Assembly (NCBI GenBank): GCA_947495685.1
Contig: CANLZY010000010.1
Span: forward strand, 62,001 to 126,000
DNA: 64,000 nt
Direction: 5' to 3'
Source: an uncultured Tropicimonas sp.
Lineage (GTDB): Bacteria; Pseudomonadota; Alphaproteobacteria; Rhodobacterales; Rhodobacteraceae
In this document: piece after piece, positions 26,640 to 37,752 of the stretch
Layout: the number at the start of each line of letters is the position of its first letter
How positions within the stretch are numbered: position 1 is the stretch's first letter
The notes under the pieces: generated by a model
Told to the model about the DNA's origin: nothing
Seen by the model: the letters and a program-made list of their open reading frames with translations, nothing else
Database searches by the model: none
Position numbers and translations under genes: made by a program

Positions 26640-27620
26640 TCAATCGCCGTGTCCGGCACCCGCGCGCCGGGTCCACCCCCAGAGGCAGAGGATTTCCATG
26701 GCGACATGAGCGCCGGCAATCGCCGTGGCACCGGTGGTGTCAAATGGTGGGGACACCTCAACGACGTCCCCTCCGACCAGGTTGATCCCCGCGAGGTCGC
26801 GCAGGATTGCCGCGACCTGCCCCGAGGTCAGCCCGCCCCAGACCGGCGTGCCAGTGCCCGGTGCAAATGCCGGGTCCAGCGCGTCGATGTCAAAGGTCAG
26901 ATAGGTCGGCGCATCGCCGACGATTTCCTTCACCCGGGCCGCAACCGCGCCCGGCGCGGCCTCGTGCACCGTGCGGGCGTCGATGGTGTGGACGCCCAGC
27001 GGATCGTCGTTCACCGTGCGAATGCCGATCTGGACCGAGCGGGTCGGGTCCACGATGCCCATCTTCACCGCCTTGTAGAACATCGTTCCGTGGTCGATCC
27101 GGGTAAAATCGTCATCCGGCCAGGTGTCGGAATGGGCATCGAACTGCACCAGCGACAGCGGGCCATACCGGTCGGCATAGGCCTGCAAGATCGGGAAGGT
27201 GATGTAGTGATCGCCCCCCAGAACGATGCTCGCAGCGCCAGAGGACAGGATGCCGGCAATGTGGGCCTTCAGCGCCGCCGGAAAGGCCGCGACATTGGCA
27301 TAGTCGAAGGCAAGATCGCCGTAGTCGACCACGGCGAATTCCGCCAGCGGGTCGAAGCCCCAACCATAGGGCCGATCAAACGGCTGAAGGGTCGATGCTT
27401 CGCGGATCGCGCGCGGTCCAAGGCGGGTGCCGGGCCGGTTGGTGACCGCCTGATCAAACGGCACGCCCGTCACCGCCACATCCACGCCGGTCAGGTCCTT
27501 GGTGTAGCGCCGTCGCAGAAAGGACGTCGCCCCGCCAAAGGCGTTTTCGAACGCCAGGCCGCGCAACTCGGTGCGGGTGAAAGCCGTGTCGACCTGAGTC
27601 TTTGCATCTTCTAGCGCCAT
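26640..27620 (-). CDS. speB: Agmatinase (arginase/ureohydrolase family)
   Basis: Binuclear-manganese ureohydrolase, most likely turning agmatine into putrescine and urea. 326 residues with all metal-ligand motifs: GGDHYITFP, QFDAHSDTWPDD and FDIDALDPAFAPGTGTP. The N-terminal ~45 residues and the GVPFDQAVTNRPGTRLGPRAIR segment match agmatinases rather than arginases, but substrate choice (agmatine or a guanidino acid) cannot be fixed from sequence. Start 27620 has GGGGAGA upstream. No arginine decarboxylase gene is nearby. Confidence 0.85.
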   Translation of the reverse strand: MALEDAKTQVDTAFTRTELRGLAFENAFGGATSFLRRRYTKDLTGVDVAVTGVPFDQAVTNRPGTRLGPRAIREASTLQPFDRPYGWGFDPLAEFAVVDYGDLAFDYANVAAFPAALKAHIAGILSSGAASIVLGGDHYITFPILQAYADRYGPLSLVQFDAHSDTWPDDDFTRIDHGTMFYKAVKMGIVDPTRSVQIGIRTVNDDPLGVHTIDARTVHEAAPGAVAARVKEIVGDAPTYLTFDIDALDPAFAPGTGTPVWGGLTSGQVAAILRDLAGINLVGGDVVEVSPPFDTTGATAIAGAHVAMEILCLWGWTRRAGAGHGD

Positions 27621-27928
27621 CTGCGCCGTCTCCCCTTGCTGTCGTGTGCCGCGATGGCGGAATCTGTTGCACGCCAAAGGCTCATAGTCGCGTCACATTT
27701 GCAACGGCACGGCCTCGCGGGCATCTGCCGGCAGATGCTATGGATGGCAAGATCAGCCTTTTGAACCTTCGGCGGGTCATGCGGGCGCTCCGCCTCGCGG
27801 ATGCGCCAGAATTCCGCTCGGTCAAATCTCGATCACATCTGAGCAGGCGGCTGCGCGATCAGAAGCGGCATGGACATATGCCGTGAAACCATCGAATTTC
27901 CGGCCAGACCCTTGCCGGAGCCCTTTCC
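27621..27928. other. Divergent intergenic region agmatinase / mazG
   Basis: 308 bases between two divergent starts, so it should hold both promoters. The only clear structure is the 18-base palindrome at 27721-27738. Confidence 0.5.
27721..27738. promoter_or_regulatory. Perfect 18-base palindrome, candidate operator
   Basis: GCATCTGCCGGCAGATGC is a gapless perfect palindrome about 100 bases upstream of the agmatinase start and 190 bases upstream of mazG. Its position between divergent genes suits a dimeric regulator; no regulator gene is adjacent. Confidence 0.4.
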
Positions 27929-28744
27929 ATGAGCGATTCCCTGATTTTCGACCCCAAGGGCGGCATGCCGCGATTGCTGGAGATCATGGCCCGGTTGCGC
28001 GATCCTGACAGCGGCTGCCCATGGGACATCGAACAGACCTGGGAGACCATCGCCCCCTACACCATCGAGGAGGCCTACGAGGTCGCCGATGCGATCGAAC
28101 GAGAGGCCTGGGACGAGTTGAAGGGCGAGTTGGGCGACCTGTTGTTGCAGGTTGTCTATTTCGCGCAGATGGGCACCGAGGAAGAGCGGTTCGACTTTGC
28201 CGCGATCGCCGACGGGATCTCGGACAAGATGGTGTCGCGACATCCACATGTCTTTGGCGACGAAAGCCGGGACAAGAGCGCCGAACAGCAGACCCGCGAC
28301 TGGGAGGTCCAGAAGGCCGCCGAGCGCGAGGCCAAGGGCGAGGCGCGCGTTCTGGACGGCGTGGCGATGGGTCTGCCCGCGTTGATGCGGGCGCAGAAAC
28401 TTCAGAAACGGGCTGCAAGGGTTGGGTTTGACTGGAACAATCCCAAACTGGTCCTCGCCAAGATCGTCGAGGAAGCGCAGGAGTTGGCGGAAGCCGCCGA
28501 GACAGCCGACGCCGATGCGATCGAGGATGAAATGGGGGACCTTTTGTTCGTCGTGGTCAACCTGGCGCGTCACCTGGGCGTGGATTCTGAAAAGGCGCTG
28601 CGGCGCACGAACGGCAAGTTCACACGCCGTTTCAACGCACTGGAGGGCGACCTTCACAATCAAGGCTCATCCCCTGCCGAGGCCACCCTCGAAGAGATGG
28701 ATCGTCTCTGGGATGCGGCAAAGGCTGCCGAACGCCGGGACTAG
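27929..28744 (+). CDS. mazG: Nucleoside triphosphate pyrophosphohydrolase MazG
   Basis: House-cleaning hydrolase of (d)NTPs to monophosphates. 271 residues with the tandem MazG domains of the full-length type: domain 1 starts LLEIMARLRDPDSGCPWD and has TIEEAYEVADAI and ELKGELGDLLLQ; domain 2 has KIVEEAQELAEA and EDEMGDLLFVVVN. The ExxE/ExxD metal-binding helices are intact in both. Confidence 0.95.
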   Translation: MSDSLIFDPKGGMPRLLEIMARLRDPDSGCPWDIEQTWETIAPYTIEEAYEVADAIEREAWDELKGELGDLLLQVVYFAQMGTEEERFDFAAIADGISDKMVSRHPHVFGDESRDKSAEQQTRDWEVQKAAEREAKGEARVLDGVAMGLPALMRAQKLQKRAARVGFDWNNPKLVLAKIVEEAQELAEAAETADADAIEDEMGDLLFVVVNLARHLGVDSEKALRRTNGKFTRRFNALEGDLHNQGSSPAEATLEEMDRLWDAAKAAERRD

Positions 28745-29089
28745 TCCTATCCGCGCCTCAGGCGGTTGGAGCAGGAGCCTCCGGCGGGGTATTGGGCGAC
28801 AGAAGACCGGCATCTTTCCCCAAGGCCGCGCCTTGAGGGTATGGGGAAGCCCACTGCCGCTGGCTGTGCTGGCATGACCAGCGGTTCGGTGTCTCTGCAA
28901 GATTTTCGCCCGGGCCCCAGACGCTTGCCGCCACAGACCTTGGCACGGGTTCGTGCCCCGAAACCGGCGCCAAAGGTGATCGCTATTTGGCCAACCTTTG
29001 GGTTCTGGCCAAGCCGCCAGCCGGCTGCGGCAACCGGTGGTAGAAAGGTCCACCGCCAGATTAAGTCGTGCCGACGCGGCTGTCGCGCG
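28745..29089. other. Intergenic region between mazG and nnr
   Basis: 345 bases between convergent genes. No good ORF. It begins with a GC-rich stretch containing CCTCCGGCGGGGTATT, which resembles a short motif I remember as frequent in Rhodobacteraceae spacers. No T-tailed terminator is visible. Confidence 0.4.
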
Positions 29090-31234
<2,145 letters not shown>

Positions 31235-31293
31235 GTCCGGACAGAATTACCAGAATCATAACTTCTACACTGACACACAGGAGCCTAGGTCAC

Positions 31294-32700
31294 ATGAGCA
31301 AAGCTGACGTTCTCAAGACCATCAAGGACGAGGAAGTCGAATACGTCGACATCCGTTTCACTGACCCCCGCGGCAAGCTGCAGCACGTCACCGTGATGGC
31401 CGACCAGGTCGACGAAGACTTCCTGGAAGAGGGCTTCATGTTCGACGGATCCTCCATCGCCGGATGGAAGCCGATCGACGAATCCGACATGAAGCTGATG
31501 CCCGACCCCGGGTCGGTCTACATTGACCCCTTCTATGCGGAAAAGACGCTGGCGATCCATTGCTCGGTGCACGAGCCCGACACCGGCGAGCACTATGACC
31601 GCGACCCGCGTGGCACTGCCGAAAAGGCCGAGGCCTATCTGAAATCCTCCGGCATCGGCGATGTGGCCTACATGGGCCCCGAGGCAGAATTCTTCCTGTT
31701 CGATGACGTCCGGTTCCAGGTCGGCATCAACAAGGTGTCCTACGAGGTCGACGCGGTCGACGCCTCCTGGAACACCGACACCGAATACGAGATGGGCAAC
31801 ATGGGTCATCGGCCCGGCGTCAAGGGCGGCTACTTCCCGGTCAACCCGATCGACGACGCCCAGGACCTGCGCTCCGAAATGCTCTCGACCATGAAGCGCA
31901 TGGGCATGAAGGTCGACAAGCACCACCACGAGGTGGCGTCCTGTCAGCACGAGCTTGGCATGATCTTCGGGTCGTTGACCAAGCAGGCCGACGAACTGCA
32001 GAAGTACAAGTACGTCATCCACAACGTCGCCCACGCCTATGGCAAGTCGGCAACGTTCATGCCCAAGCCGATCTCCGGTGACAACGGCACCGGCATGCAC
32101 GTCAACATGTCGATCTTCAAGGATGGCAAGCCGCTGTTTTCCGGCGACAAGTACGCCGACCTGAGCGACGAGGCCCTGTGGTACATCGGCGGCATCCTGA
32201 AGCACGCCAAGACCCTGAACGCCTTCACCAACCCGTCGACGAACTCCTACAAGCGTCTGATCCCCGGCTTCGAAGCCCCGGTTCTGCGCGCCTACTCGGC
32301 TCGCAACCGTTCCGGCTGCGTGCGGATCCCGTGGGCGGAATCGCCCAAGGCCAAGCGCGTCGAGGCGCGTTTCCCCGATCCGGCGGCAAACCCCTACCTG
32401 TGCTTTGCAGCCCTCCTGATGGCCGGCCTCGACGGCATCAAGAACAAGATCGATCCGGGCGAAGCCATGGACAAGGACCTCTACGACCTGCCCGCCGAAG
32501 AGCTGGCCGGTATCCCGACGGTCTGTGCCAGCCTGCGGGAAGCGATGGACAGCCTTGCTGCCGATCACGACTTCCTGCTGGCCGGCGACGTGTTCACCAA
32601 GAGCCAGATCGAAGGCTACATGGATCTCAAGTGGGAAGAGATCTATGCCTACGAGCACACGCCGCACCCGATCGAGTTCAAGATGTACTACAGCTGCTGA
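31294..32700 (+). CDS. glnA: Glutamine synthetase type I
   Basis: Makes glutamine from glutamate, ammonia and ATP; forms a dodecamer. 468 residues with the family opening [22 protein letters not shown], the metal-binding [10 protein letters not shown] and ATP-binding motifs. The adenylylation site is Tyr397 in [10 protein letters not shown], so activity is tuned by GlnE under control of the upstream PII. A ribosome binding site AGGAG lies 10 bases before the ATG; a strong terminator follows. Confidence 0.98.
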   Translation: MSKADVLKTIKDEEVEYVDIRFTDPRGKLQHVTVMADQVDEDFLEEGFMFDGSSIAGWKPIDESDMKLMPDPGSVYIDPFYAEKTLAIHCSVHEPDTGEHYDRDPRGTAEKAEAYLKSSGIGDVAYMGPEAEFFLFDDVRFQVGINKVSYEVDAVDASWNTDTEYEMGNMGHRPGVKGGYFPVNPIDDAQDLRSEMLSTMKRMGMKVDKHHHEVASCQHELGMIFGSLTKQADELQKYKYVIHNVAHAYGKSATFMPKPISGDNGTGMHVNMSIFKDGKPLFSGDKYADLSDEALWYIGGILKHAKTLNAFTNPSTNSYKRLIPGFEAPVLRAYSARNRSGCVRIPWAESPKAKRVEARFPDPAANPYLCFAALLMAGLDGIKNKIDPGEAMDKDLYDLPAEELAGIPTVCASLREAMDSLAADHDFLLAGDVFTKSQIEGYMDLKWEEIYAYEHTPHPIEFKMYYSC

Positions 32701-32724
32701 TCCGACACGGGACAGTGACAGACA

Positions 32725-32758
32725 GAGGGGTGCCCAATCGGGCGCCCCTCTTGCGTTT
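32725..32758 (+). terminator. Intrinsic terminator of glnBA
   Basis: GAGGGGTGCCC pairs with GGGCGCCCCTC (one G-T pair) around loop AATC, followed by TTGCGTTT, 25 bases past the glnA stop. Confidence 0.85.
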
Positions 32759-32877
32759 CCCGACCCTGACACCGTGCCTTGCTGCCCTGAAGTTCGGGCG
32801 GGGAAATCTTGTTCCCGGACCAGGGGGACATTCGCCAATCAAGCAAATGCATTTTCCGCCGGACCGGAGATTTTGAC

Positions 32878-33171
32878 ATGCCAAATCCAAGTGGGTCGAA
32901 TGCAACAACGGAATTCAGGCCCATCCTTGGGATGACCGATAACGTCGCGAGTGCCGATGCAGCCAGCACCAAGATCAGCTTGCGGCACGACGAAGACCGA
33001 GGTGGCACCTTTGAAGATGATCCCACTCCCTTCCGGATCGAGTGCACCCTGAACAACGCCGGGAGCATTTCCCCCGAAGGCGGTGAGGTGATCGGAAATG
33101 CCGTTTTCTCGCGGGGATCATCCACACGTCCGGACATTTTGGGCCGCTGGCGAGACAATCCGGGACATTGA
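32878..33171 (+). CDS. Hypothetical protein, possibly the intact 5' part of a broken gene
   Basis: A 97-residue hydrophilic protein of unknown function, rich in Asp, Ser and Thr (for example SLRHDEDRGGTFEDDPTP). The ATG has a good ribosome binding site, GGAG eight bases upstream. Third-position GC is lower than in flanking core genes. Just past its stop, coding-like text continues in other frames (see 33098-33384), so the original gene may have been about 165-170 residues and broken by frameshifts. No family recognised. Confidence 0.45.
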   Translation: MPNPSGSNATTEFRPILGMTDNVASADAASTKISLRHDEDRGGTFEDDPTPFRIECTLNNAGSISPEGGEVIGNAVFSRGSSTRPDILGRWRDNPGH

Positions 33172-33384
33172 CGGCGTTCCCCCGCCGCCGGGGCAAGGTT
33201 TCGGGTGCCCCCCCGGTCCGCGCGGCCGCAACGGCGCCGACACCTTGCTGTTCACCGGAAACACCTTTGCCAACTGCCGATGTCGTCGGAGGACGAGCGG
33301 CGCGACACGCTCACCATTTTCACGCCGAGCGAAACCTTCCCGGAAGACGTTTATTCGATCTCCGAGGCGGACGTCGTCGTCTGA
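33098..33384 (+). pseudogene. Frameshifted 3' remnant of the preceding gene (candidate)
   Basis: From about 33150 to 33270 one frame reads NGADTLLFTGNTFANC with GC-rich third positions. From 33280 the next frame reads MSSEDERRDTLTIFTP and ends ISEADVVV at a TGA (33382-33384), also with strong GC3 bias. Joined to the 97-residue ORF upstream by two frame changes these would make one acidic protein. The alternative is chance open frames in GC-rich DNA. Confidence 0.3.
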
Positions 33385-33723
33385 AGCAGCACCTCGCCAA
33401 CCGGGGAAACACCGTTCAGCAGATCGGGTTGGCGCCACACGTGTGCCGACTCACCCGCCTGACATCACGCGCTGCAATCAAGCAAAGGCGGAACCGCGGG
33501 ATGTTGATTTCGTGAACTGAGGCTATCTCAGATGACGCTTTGAAGACATTTACCAACCGACAGCGACAATGTTATCAATTGAAGGTCAACGGACGAAAAA
33601 GCTCCAATTTTCTAAATCCTTGTGATAATTGTCGGTGCATTCGGAACAGAAGGTGTCCGACGCTCCCCTCTTCGCACCGCAGTCAGAAGCGCTTTGCCAC
33701 GCGAGGCTACGTAAAGAGTCAAC
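33385..33723. other. Gene-poor AT-richer spacer
   Basis: 339 bases with no convincing ORF, clearly less GC-rich than the flanks, especially 33530-33660. No repeat, tRNA or attachment-site signature was found. Confidence 0.4.
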
Positions 33724-33975
33724 ATGTCACCGACGAAACAGATCAACCTGAGGGCACATTCCGATCACCACGACCTTCTTCGCACGGTCAACGACCGTTT
33801 GAAAGGAGACCCCGCATTCGAAGGGCTCCTGCGAACAATGATCGAGGATCGCACTGCGACCGAGTTCATGCCAGCCCGCGATGTGCGGGCAGAATTTCAC
33901 AAACTCCACCGGAGATTGGAAGACCTGGAAATCCACTGCGGGTTGCGGCCGATGATATTGCCCGAGCATCCTTGA
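33724..33975 (+). CDS. Hypothetical protein, 83 residues
   Basis: A small, His/Arg/Asp-rich, mostly helical protein (LLRTVNDRLKGDPAFEGLL, then FHKLHRRLEDLEIHCGL). No signal peptide or membrane segment. Only a weak AGAG ribosome binding site precedes the ATG. It reads like protein rather than shadow, but I recognise no family. It sits inside the gene-poor island. Confidence 0.45.
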   Translation: MSPTKQINLRAHSDHHDLLRTVNDRLKGDPAFEGLLRTMIEDRTATEFMPARDVRAEFHKLHRRLEDLEIHCGLRPMILPEHP

Positions 33976-34032
33976 CGAGGGCAACCCTCACGGCGAAATC
34001 TACGGTCTCATGACGCAAGGAGACCTGACATT

Positions 34033-34503
34033 TTGCCCCCCTTCCTGACCCCGCTGAACACTGACGCCCTGAGACAAGTGGGCGTGCCGGCACCGTGGTG
34101 TTTTGGCATGGCTGACCGCGTACGATTTTCCGAACTCGATGCGCTCAATCACGTGAACCACACGGCCTATCTGCGATGGTTTGAAAGCCTGCGCCTGCTG
34201 TATTGCCGGGACTATGGCATTTCCGACTATTCCGAGACCGCGCCGCAACTGGTTCTGAAGGCGGTCGGTGCACAGTACCATGCGCCGATGTTCCTCAGCG
34301 AAGACTACATCGCGACGGCCCGCACCGTCCGGTTTCGCACCACCAGTTTCGAGATGGACTACGCCGTCTTCGCGCCCGACCTGCGGGTTGTCGGCACGGC
34401 CCTCGTGGTCCTGTTGACGTCCGACGGCCGTGGCCGGTTCCCTTTGACCGAAGCCATGAAGTCGGCGTTCATGCAACGGGATGGTGCCACCGCCGAAACC
34501 TGA
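34033..34503 (+). CDS. Hotdog-fold acyl-CoA thioesterase
   Basis: A 156-residue protein of the 4-hydroxybenzoyl-CoA thioesterase-like group. The signature RVRFSELDALNHVNHTAYLR (about residues 29-48) includes the catalytic-position acid and the helix start; FRTTSFEMDYAVF follows on the next strands. The start is not ATG: TTG at 34033 gives MPPFLTPL, matching the usual N terminus, with AAGGAG 10 bases upstream; the ATT just before it is an outside alternative. The natural substrate is unknown. Confidence 0.82.
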   Translation: MPPFLTPLNTDALRQVGVPAPWCFGMADRVRFSELDALNHVNHTAYLRWFESLRLLYCRDYGISDYSETAPQLVLKAVGAQYHAPMFLSEDYIATARTVRFRTTSFEMDYAVFAPDLRVVGTALVVLLTSDGRGRFPLTEAMKSAFMQRDGATAET

Positions 34504-34720
34504 AACCTGCCCGCGGGGAGTCCGCCTTCGAACCGCATCTGTCGTGTATCGAGCCTCAGGTTCTCGGATAACCCCGGCTGCCACGGCACCTTTGACTGTT
34601 GGCATTTCGCCCGGATCTATGCCGGATCATCGGATATCATGACCCGTTGAATGCAGGTTAGGTTGGACTTCAAAGGACGTTTGCCCGAAGACAGCTTGAT
34701 GCTTCGCAATCGGTCGCCGA

Positions 34721-34951
34721 TCACGTGGCGCGAATGCCACCCTCGATCGCATCGGCACCGCAGACAAGTGGTTTTCCGCCATTGTTGCGGGCTGTGTCGA
34801 CCACAAGTTCCTCGGTGCCTCCTTGCCAGGGAAAGATCGTCCCCTCGAAACTGTCGTCGTAGGGAATGGTCAGCGATTTGGCGTGACTGTCCTGAGCAAA
34901 TCCCGGAATCTCGACCGCCGAGGCCAACATGAAGATACCAAAGCGAAACAT
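34721..34951 (-). CDS. Small putative secreted protein, unknown function
   Basis: A 76-residue ORF starting MFRFGIFMLASAVEIPGFAQ, which looks like a Sec signal peptide with cleavage after GFAQ, then an acidic mature part of about 55 residues with a single Cys. A very good ribosome binding site, GGGAG six bases before the ATG, supports it. It may be a truncated remnant, since the island around it is otherwise decayed. No family recognised. Confidence 0.45.
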   Translation of the reverse strand: MFRFGIFMLASAVEIPGFAQDSHAKSLTIPYDDSFEGTIFPWQGGTEELVVDTARNNGGKPLVCGADAIEGGIRAT

Positions 34952-35393
34952 GGTTTTCTCCCAATGTGCGCGAAATATCGTGGCGGAAAGCCCGCGTGTT
35001 CGACCTCCCTCAAAGCTTTCGTCAAATTAGGCCCCCCGGGTCACAAGGCCAGAGAACACCGGCTGTGCCTGTCCGCCCATGTGCCGGGACACCAACGATC
35101 AGGGTGATCCCCGATTGCCCCAGTGTCAGGAACAACACCAATGGTCAGTCGCTTCCACGGAACGGGGATTGTGATCAACGGGACGTCACCAGCCGTCAGC
35201 CGATGTCGTGTCAACCCTGCAGGGCGTTGGGAGGGTCAGGTCGGCCGATCGATCGATTGCGCGGCCGAAGGACCCGGGGGAGCCCTTGGCGGCAGCGCCC
35301 CGGACCGTACCATGTGAGTCCAGACGTCCGGCCGGCCGATCAGACCTGGGAACTGGCCGCCATCGGTGACGGCAGCCAGATGAGGTGTGTGGG
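34952..35393. other. Gene-poor spacer before pgi
   Basis: 442 bases lacking a credible ORF. No hairpin with T-run, repeat or RNA gene was recognised. Part of the 32.7-35.4 kb island. Confidence 0.4.
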
Positions 35394-36998
35394 TCAGGCG
35401 CCGAGCCGACGAACGGTTTCGACCAGCATCGCGGTGGAACCGTCCTTGCCATCGGTCCCGGCCTCTCCGGTCAGGACAGGCTCAAGCGCCATGGCAAGTT
35501 CCTTGCCCAGTTCAACGCCCCATTGGTCGAAGCTGTTGATGCCCAGGATCACGCCCTCGACAAAGACACGATGCTCGTACAGCGCCACGATCTGCCCAAG
35601 AACTTCGGGCGTCAGCAGCGGATAGACCAGCGTCGTCGAGGGACGGTTGCCGGGGAAGACGCGATGGCGGGCCTGACGGTCCAGTTCGGCGCCCTCCAAC
35701 CCCTTGGCGGCCATGATGGCCGTGGCCTCCTCCAGCGAACGGCCCCGCAACAGCGCCTCGGATTGTGCCAGGCAGTTGGACAGCAGCAGCACGTGCATGT
35801 GGGACAGGTCGTCCTCGTGGCCCTTGGCCCCGACCATGAATTCGCAGGGCACAACGCCCGTACCCTGATGAATCAACTGGTAGAACGCATGCTGGCCATT
35901 TGTGCCCGGCTCGCCCCACACAATCGGCCCGGACACGACCTCGAGGTCCTGACCGTCCATGCCGACCCGCTTGCCGTTGCTCTCCATCTCCAGCTGCTGA
36001 AGATAGGCAGGCAGGCGGATCAGGCGCTGTTCATAGGGCAGCACCGCGCGGGTCGGGTAGCCACAGACCTGGTGGTGCCAGATCCCAACCAGCGCCAGCA
36101 ATACCGGAAGGTTCTCGTGGAGCTCTGCCGCCTGGAAGTGGCGGTCCATCGATTGGGCCCCGCGCAGGAAGGCCCGGAACCCCTGCCCGCCGATCGCCAG
36201 CATCAGCGACAGTCCGATCGGGCCCCACATGGAATACCGTCCGCCAACCCAGTCGGCAAAGCCGAAAACGCGGGCCGGATCGATGCCAAAGGCCGCTGTC
36301 AGGTCCAGGTTCGAGGACAACGCCGCAAACTGGCCGGCCGGGTTGTCGACCTTGTCCGCCATCCAGGCCTTGGCGACCCGGGCGTTGGTCATGGTTTCGA
36401 CGGTGGTGAAGGTCTTGGAGGCGACGATGACCAGCGTCGTGCGCGGGTCCAGCGGCGCCAGCACATCAGAGATATGGGCCCCATCGACGTTGGACACGAA
36501 ATGGCAACGCGGTCCGTCGGCATAGGGCGTCAACGCCTGCACCGCCATCACCGGTCCCAGGTCCGATCCGCCAATGCCGATATTGACCACATCGGTGATC
36601 TGACCGCCCTGCCCCAGGAACACCCCGGTGCGCACGTCGGTTGCAAAGGCCTCCATCCGGTCGAGGGTTGCCAGAACGTCGGGCATGACGTCGGCACCGT
36701 CCACCATCACCGGCCCGCCATCAAGGTTGCGCAGCGCTGTGTGCAGCACGGCGCGGCCCTCGGTCTCGTTGATCGTCTCGCCCGTGAACATCGCGGCGCG
36801 GCGCCCGGCAACGTTTGCCTGCTCCGCCAGCGTCAGAAGCAGAGACATGGCGGTGCTGTCGATATTCGTCTTGGAATAGTCGAACAGAAGGTCGCCAAAG
36901 GTGGCGGAGAATGTCTTCGCCCGGTCGGCATCGTCAAACAACGACAGGATCTTGCGATCCGCCACGGTTGCGCGGTGATTGGTCAGTTCATTCCACAT
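35394..36998 (-). CDS. pgi: Glucose-6-phosphate isomerase
   Basis: Interconverts glucose-6-phosphate and fructose-6-phosphate. 534 residues with [13 protein letters not shown], the phosphate-binding [14 protein letters not shown], and the C-terminal signature [15 protein letters not shown]. Last gene of the zwf-pgl-pgi cluster on the minus strand, 82 bases after pgl. In Roseobacter-type bacteria glucose runs mainly through the Entner-Doudoroff route, and pgi feeds recycled fructose-6-phosphate back to zwf. Confidence 0.97.
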   Translation of the reverse strand: MWNELTNHRATVADRKILSLFDDADRAKTFSATFGDLLFDYSKTNIDSTAMSLLLTLAEQANVAGRRAAMFTGETINETEGRAVLHTALRNLDGGPVMVDGADVMPDVLATLDRMEAFATDVRTGVFLGQGGQITDVVNIGIGGSDLGPVMAVQALTPYADGPRCHFVSNVDGAHISDVLAPLDPRTTLVIVASKTFTTVETMTNARVAKAWMADKVDNPAGQFAALSSNLDLTAAFGIDPARVFGFADWVGGRYSMWGPIGLSLMLAIGGQGFRAFLRGAQSMDRHFQAAELHENLPVLLALVGIWHHQVCGYPTRAVLPYEQRLIRLPAYLQQLEMESNGKRVGMDGQDLEVVSGPIVWGEPGTNGQHAFYQLIHQGTGVVPCEFMVGAKGHEDDLSHMHVLLLSNCLAQSEALLRGRSLEEATAIMAAKGLEGAELDRQARHRVFPGNRPSTTLVYPLLTPEVLGQIVALYEHRVFVEGVILGINSFDQWGVELGKELAMALEPVLTGEAGTDGKDGSTAMLVETVRRLGA

Positions 36999-37080
36999 CG
37001 GGTCTACCTATTCAGCCCAGTTCATTCGATTCATCGCAACTTGGTCATGCGGGCAACACGGCACCCGGCCTGGCCAAAAG

Positions 37081-37752
37081 TCATTCGGCCCAGTGCACCG
37101 TTGCATCCGCCAGGAAGGCCCGAACCGGCGCCTCGCTCGGGCGCAGGCCACGGGCGCGTTCCAGCGCAGCGCGCTTCTCTGCACCGGTGATCAGGATATG
37201 GGTCGACATCGCCTCCAGCAGGACAGGCGCGGTCAGCGTCATGCGCGGCTCGCCGGCGGCCTCGGATCGCAACGCCATCAGCGGCGGGGCATCGTCGGAC
37301 ATAGCTTCGTCCAGCCGATCGGCGCCCGGAAACAGCGAGGCGGTGTGCATGTCCGCGCCCATGCCAAGCAGCAGCACGGTGATCGGCAGCACAGCGCGGA
37401 TCTGCTCGCCCAGGACGTCCAGCGACTCCTCCGGGGTTGCCGTGTCGGCGTGCAGCGGCTGATAGTTGGCGGCTGCCGCCTGCCCCACCAGAAGCCGCTC
37501 GCGCAACAGACGGGTGTTGGAGCGCGGATGGTCTTCGGGCACCCAGCGTTCATCGTTCAGCAGGATCGTGACCCGAGTCCAGTCCAGCCGCGACGCCGAC
37601 AACGAGTCGAACGCCGGGCCCGGCGTGGTGCCACCGGGCACGCACAGCGTCGCGCGGTCCTGGGTCAGAAGCGTATTCTTCAGCTCGCTCGAAATCGTGT
37701 CAGCGAGATTGATCATCATCAGATCCCGGTCCGGGTACTCGACGAATTTCAT
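37081..37752 (-). CDS. pgl: 6-phosphogluconolactonase
   Basis: Hydrolyses 6-phosphogluconolactone, the product of zwf. 223 residues with the sugar-phosphate isomerase-like pattern LCVPGGTTPGPAFDSLS, VTILLNDERWVPEDHPRSN and LLGMGADMHTASLFPG. The ATG at 37752 overlaps the zwf stop by four bases (ATGA), so translation is coupled. Confidence 0.95.
   Translation of the reverse strand: MKFVEYPDRDLMMINLADTISSELKNTLLTQDRATLCVPGGTTPGPAFDSLSASRLDWTRVTILLNDERWVPEDHPRSNTRLLRERLLVGQAAAANYQPLHADTATPEESLDVLGEQIRAVLPITVLLLGMGADMHTASLFPGADRLDEAMSDDAPPLMALRSEAAGEPRMTLTAPVLLEAMSTHILITGAEKRAALERARGLRPSEAPVRAFLADATVHWAE

Noticed and set aside
28667-29053. 128-residue minus-strand ORF between mazG and nnr
   Set aside because: It overlaps the 3' end of mazG, has no recognisable motif and is Arg/Pro-rich shadow-like text.
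33118-33438. 106-residue minus-strand ORF in the island
   Set aside because: The plus strand shows better coding character and a ribosome binding site; this looks like the complement of the broken gene.
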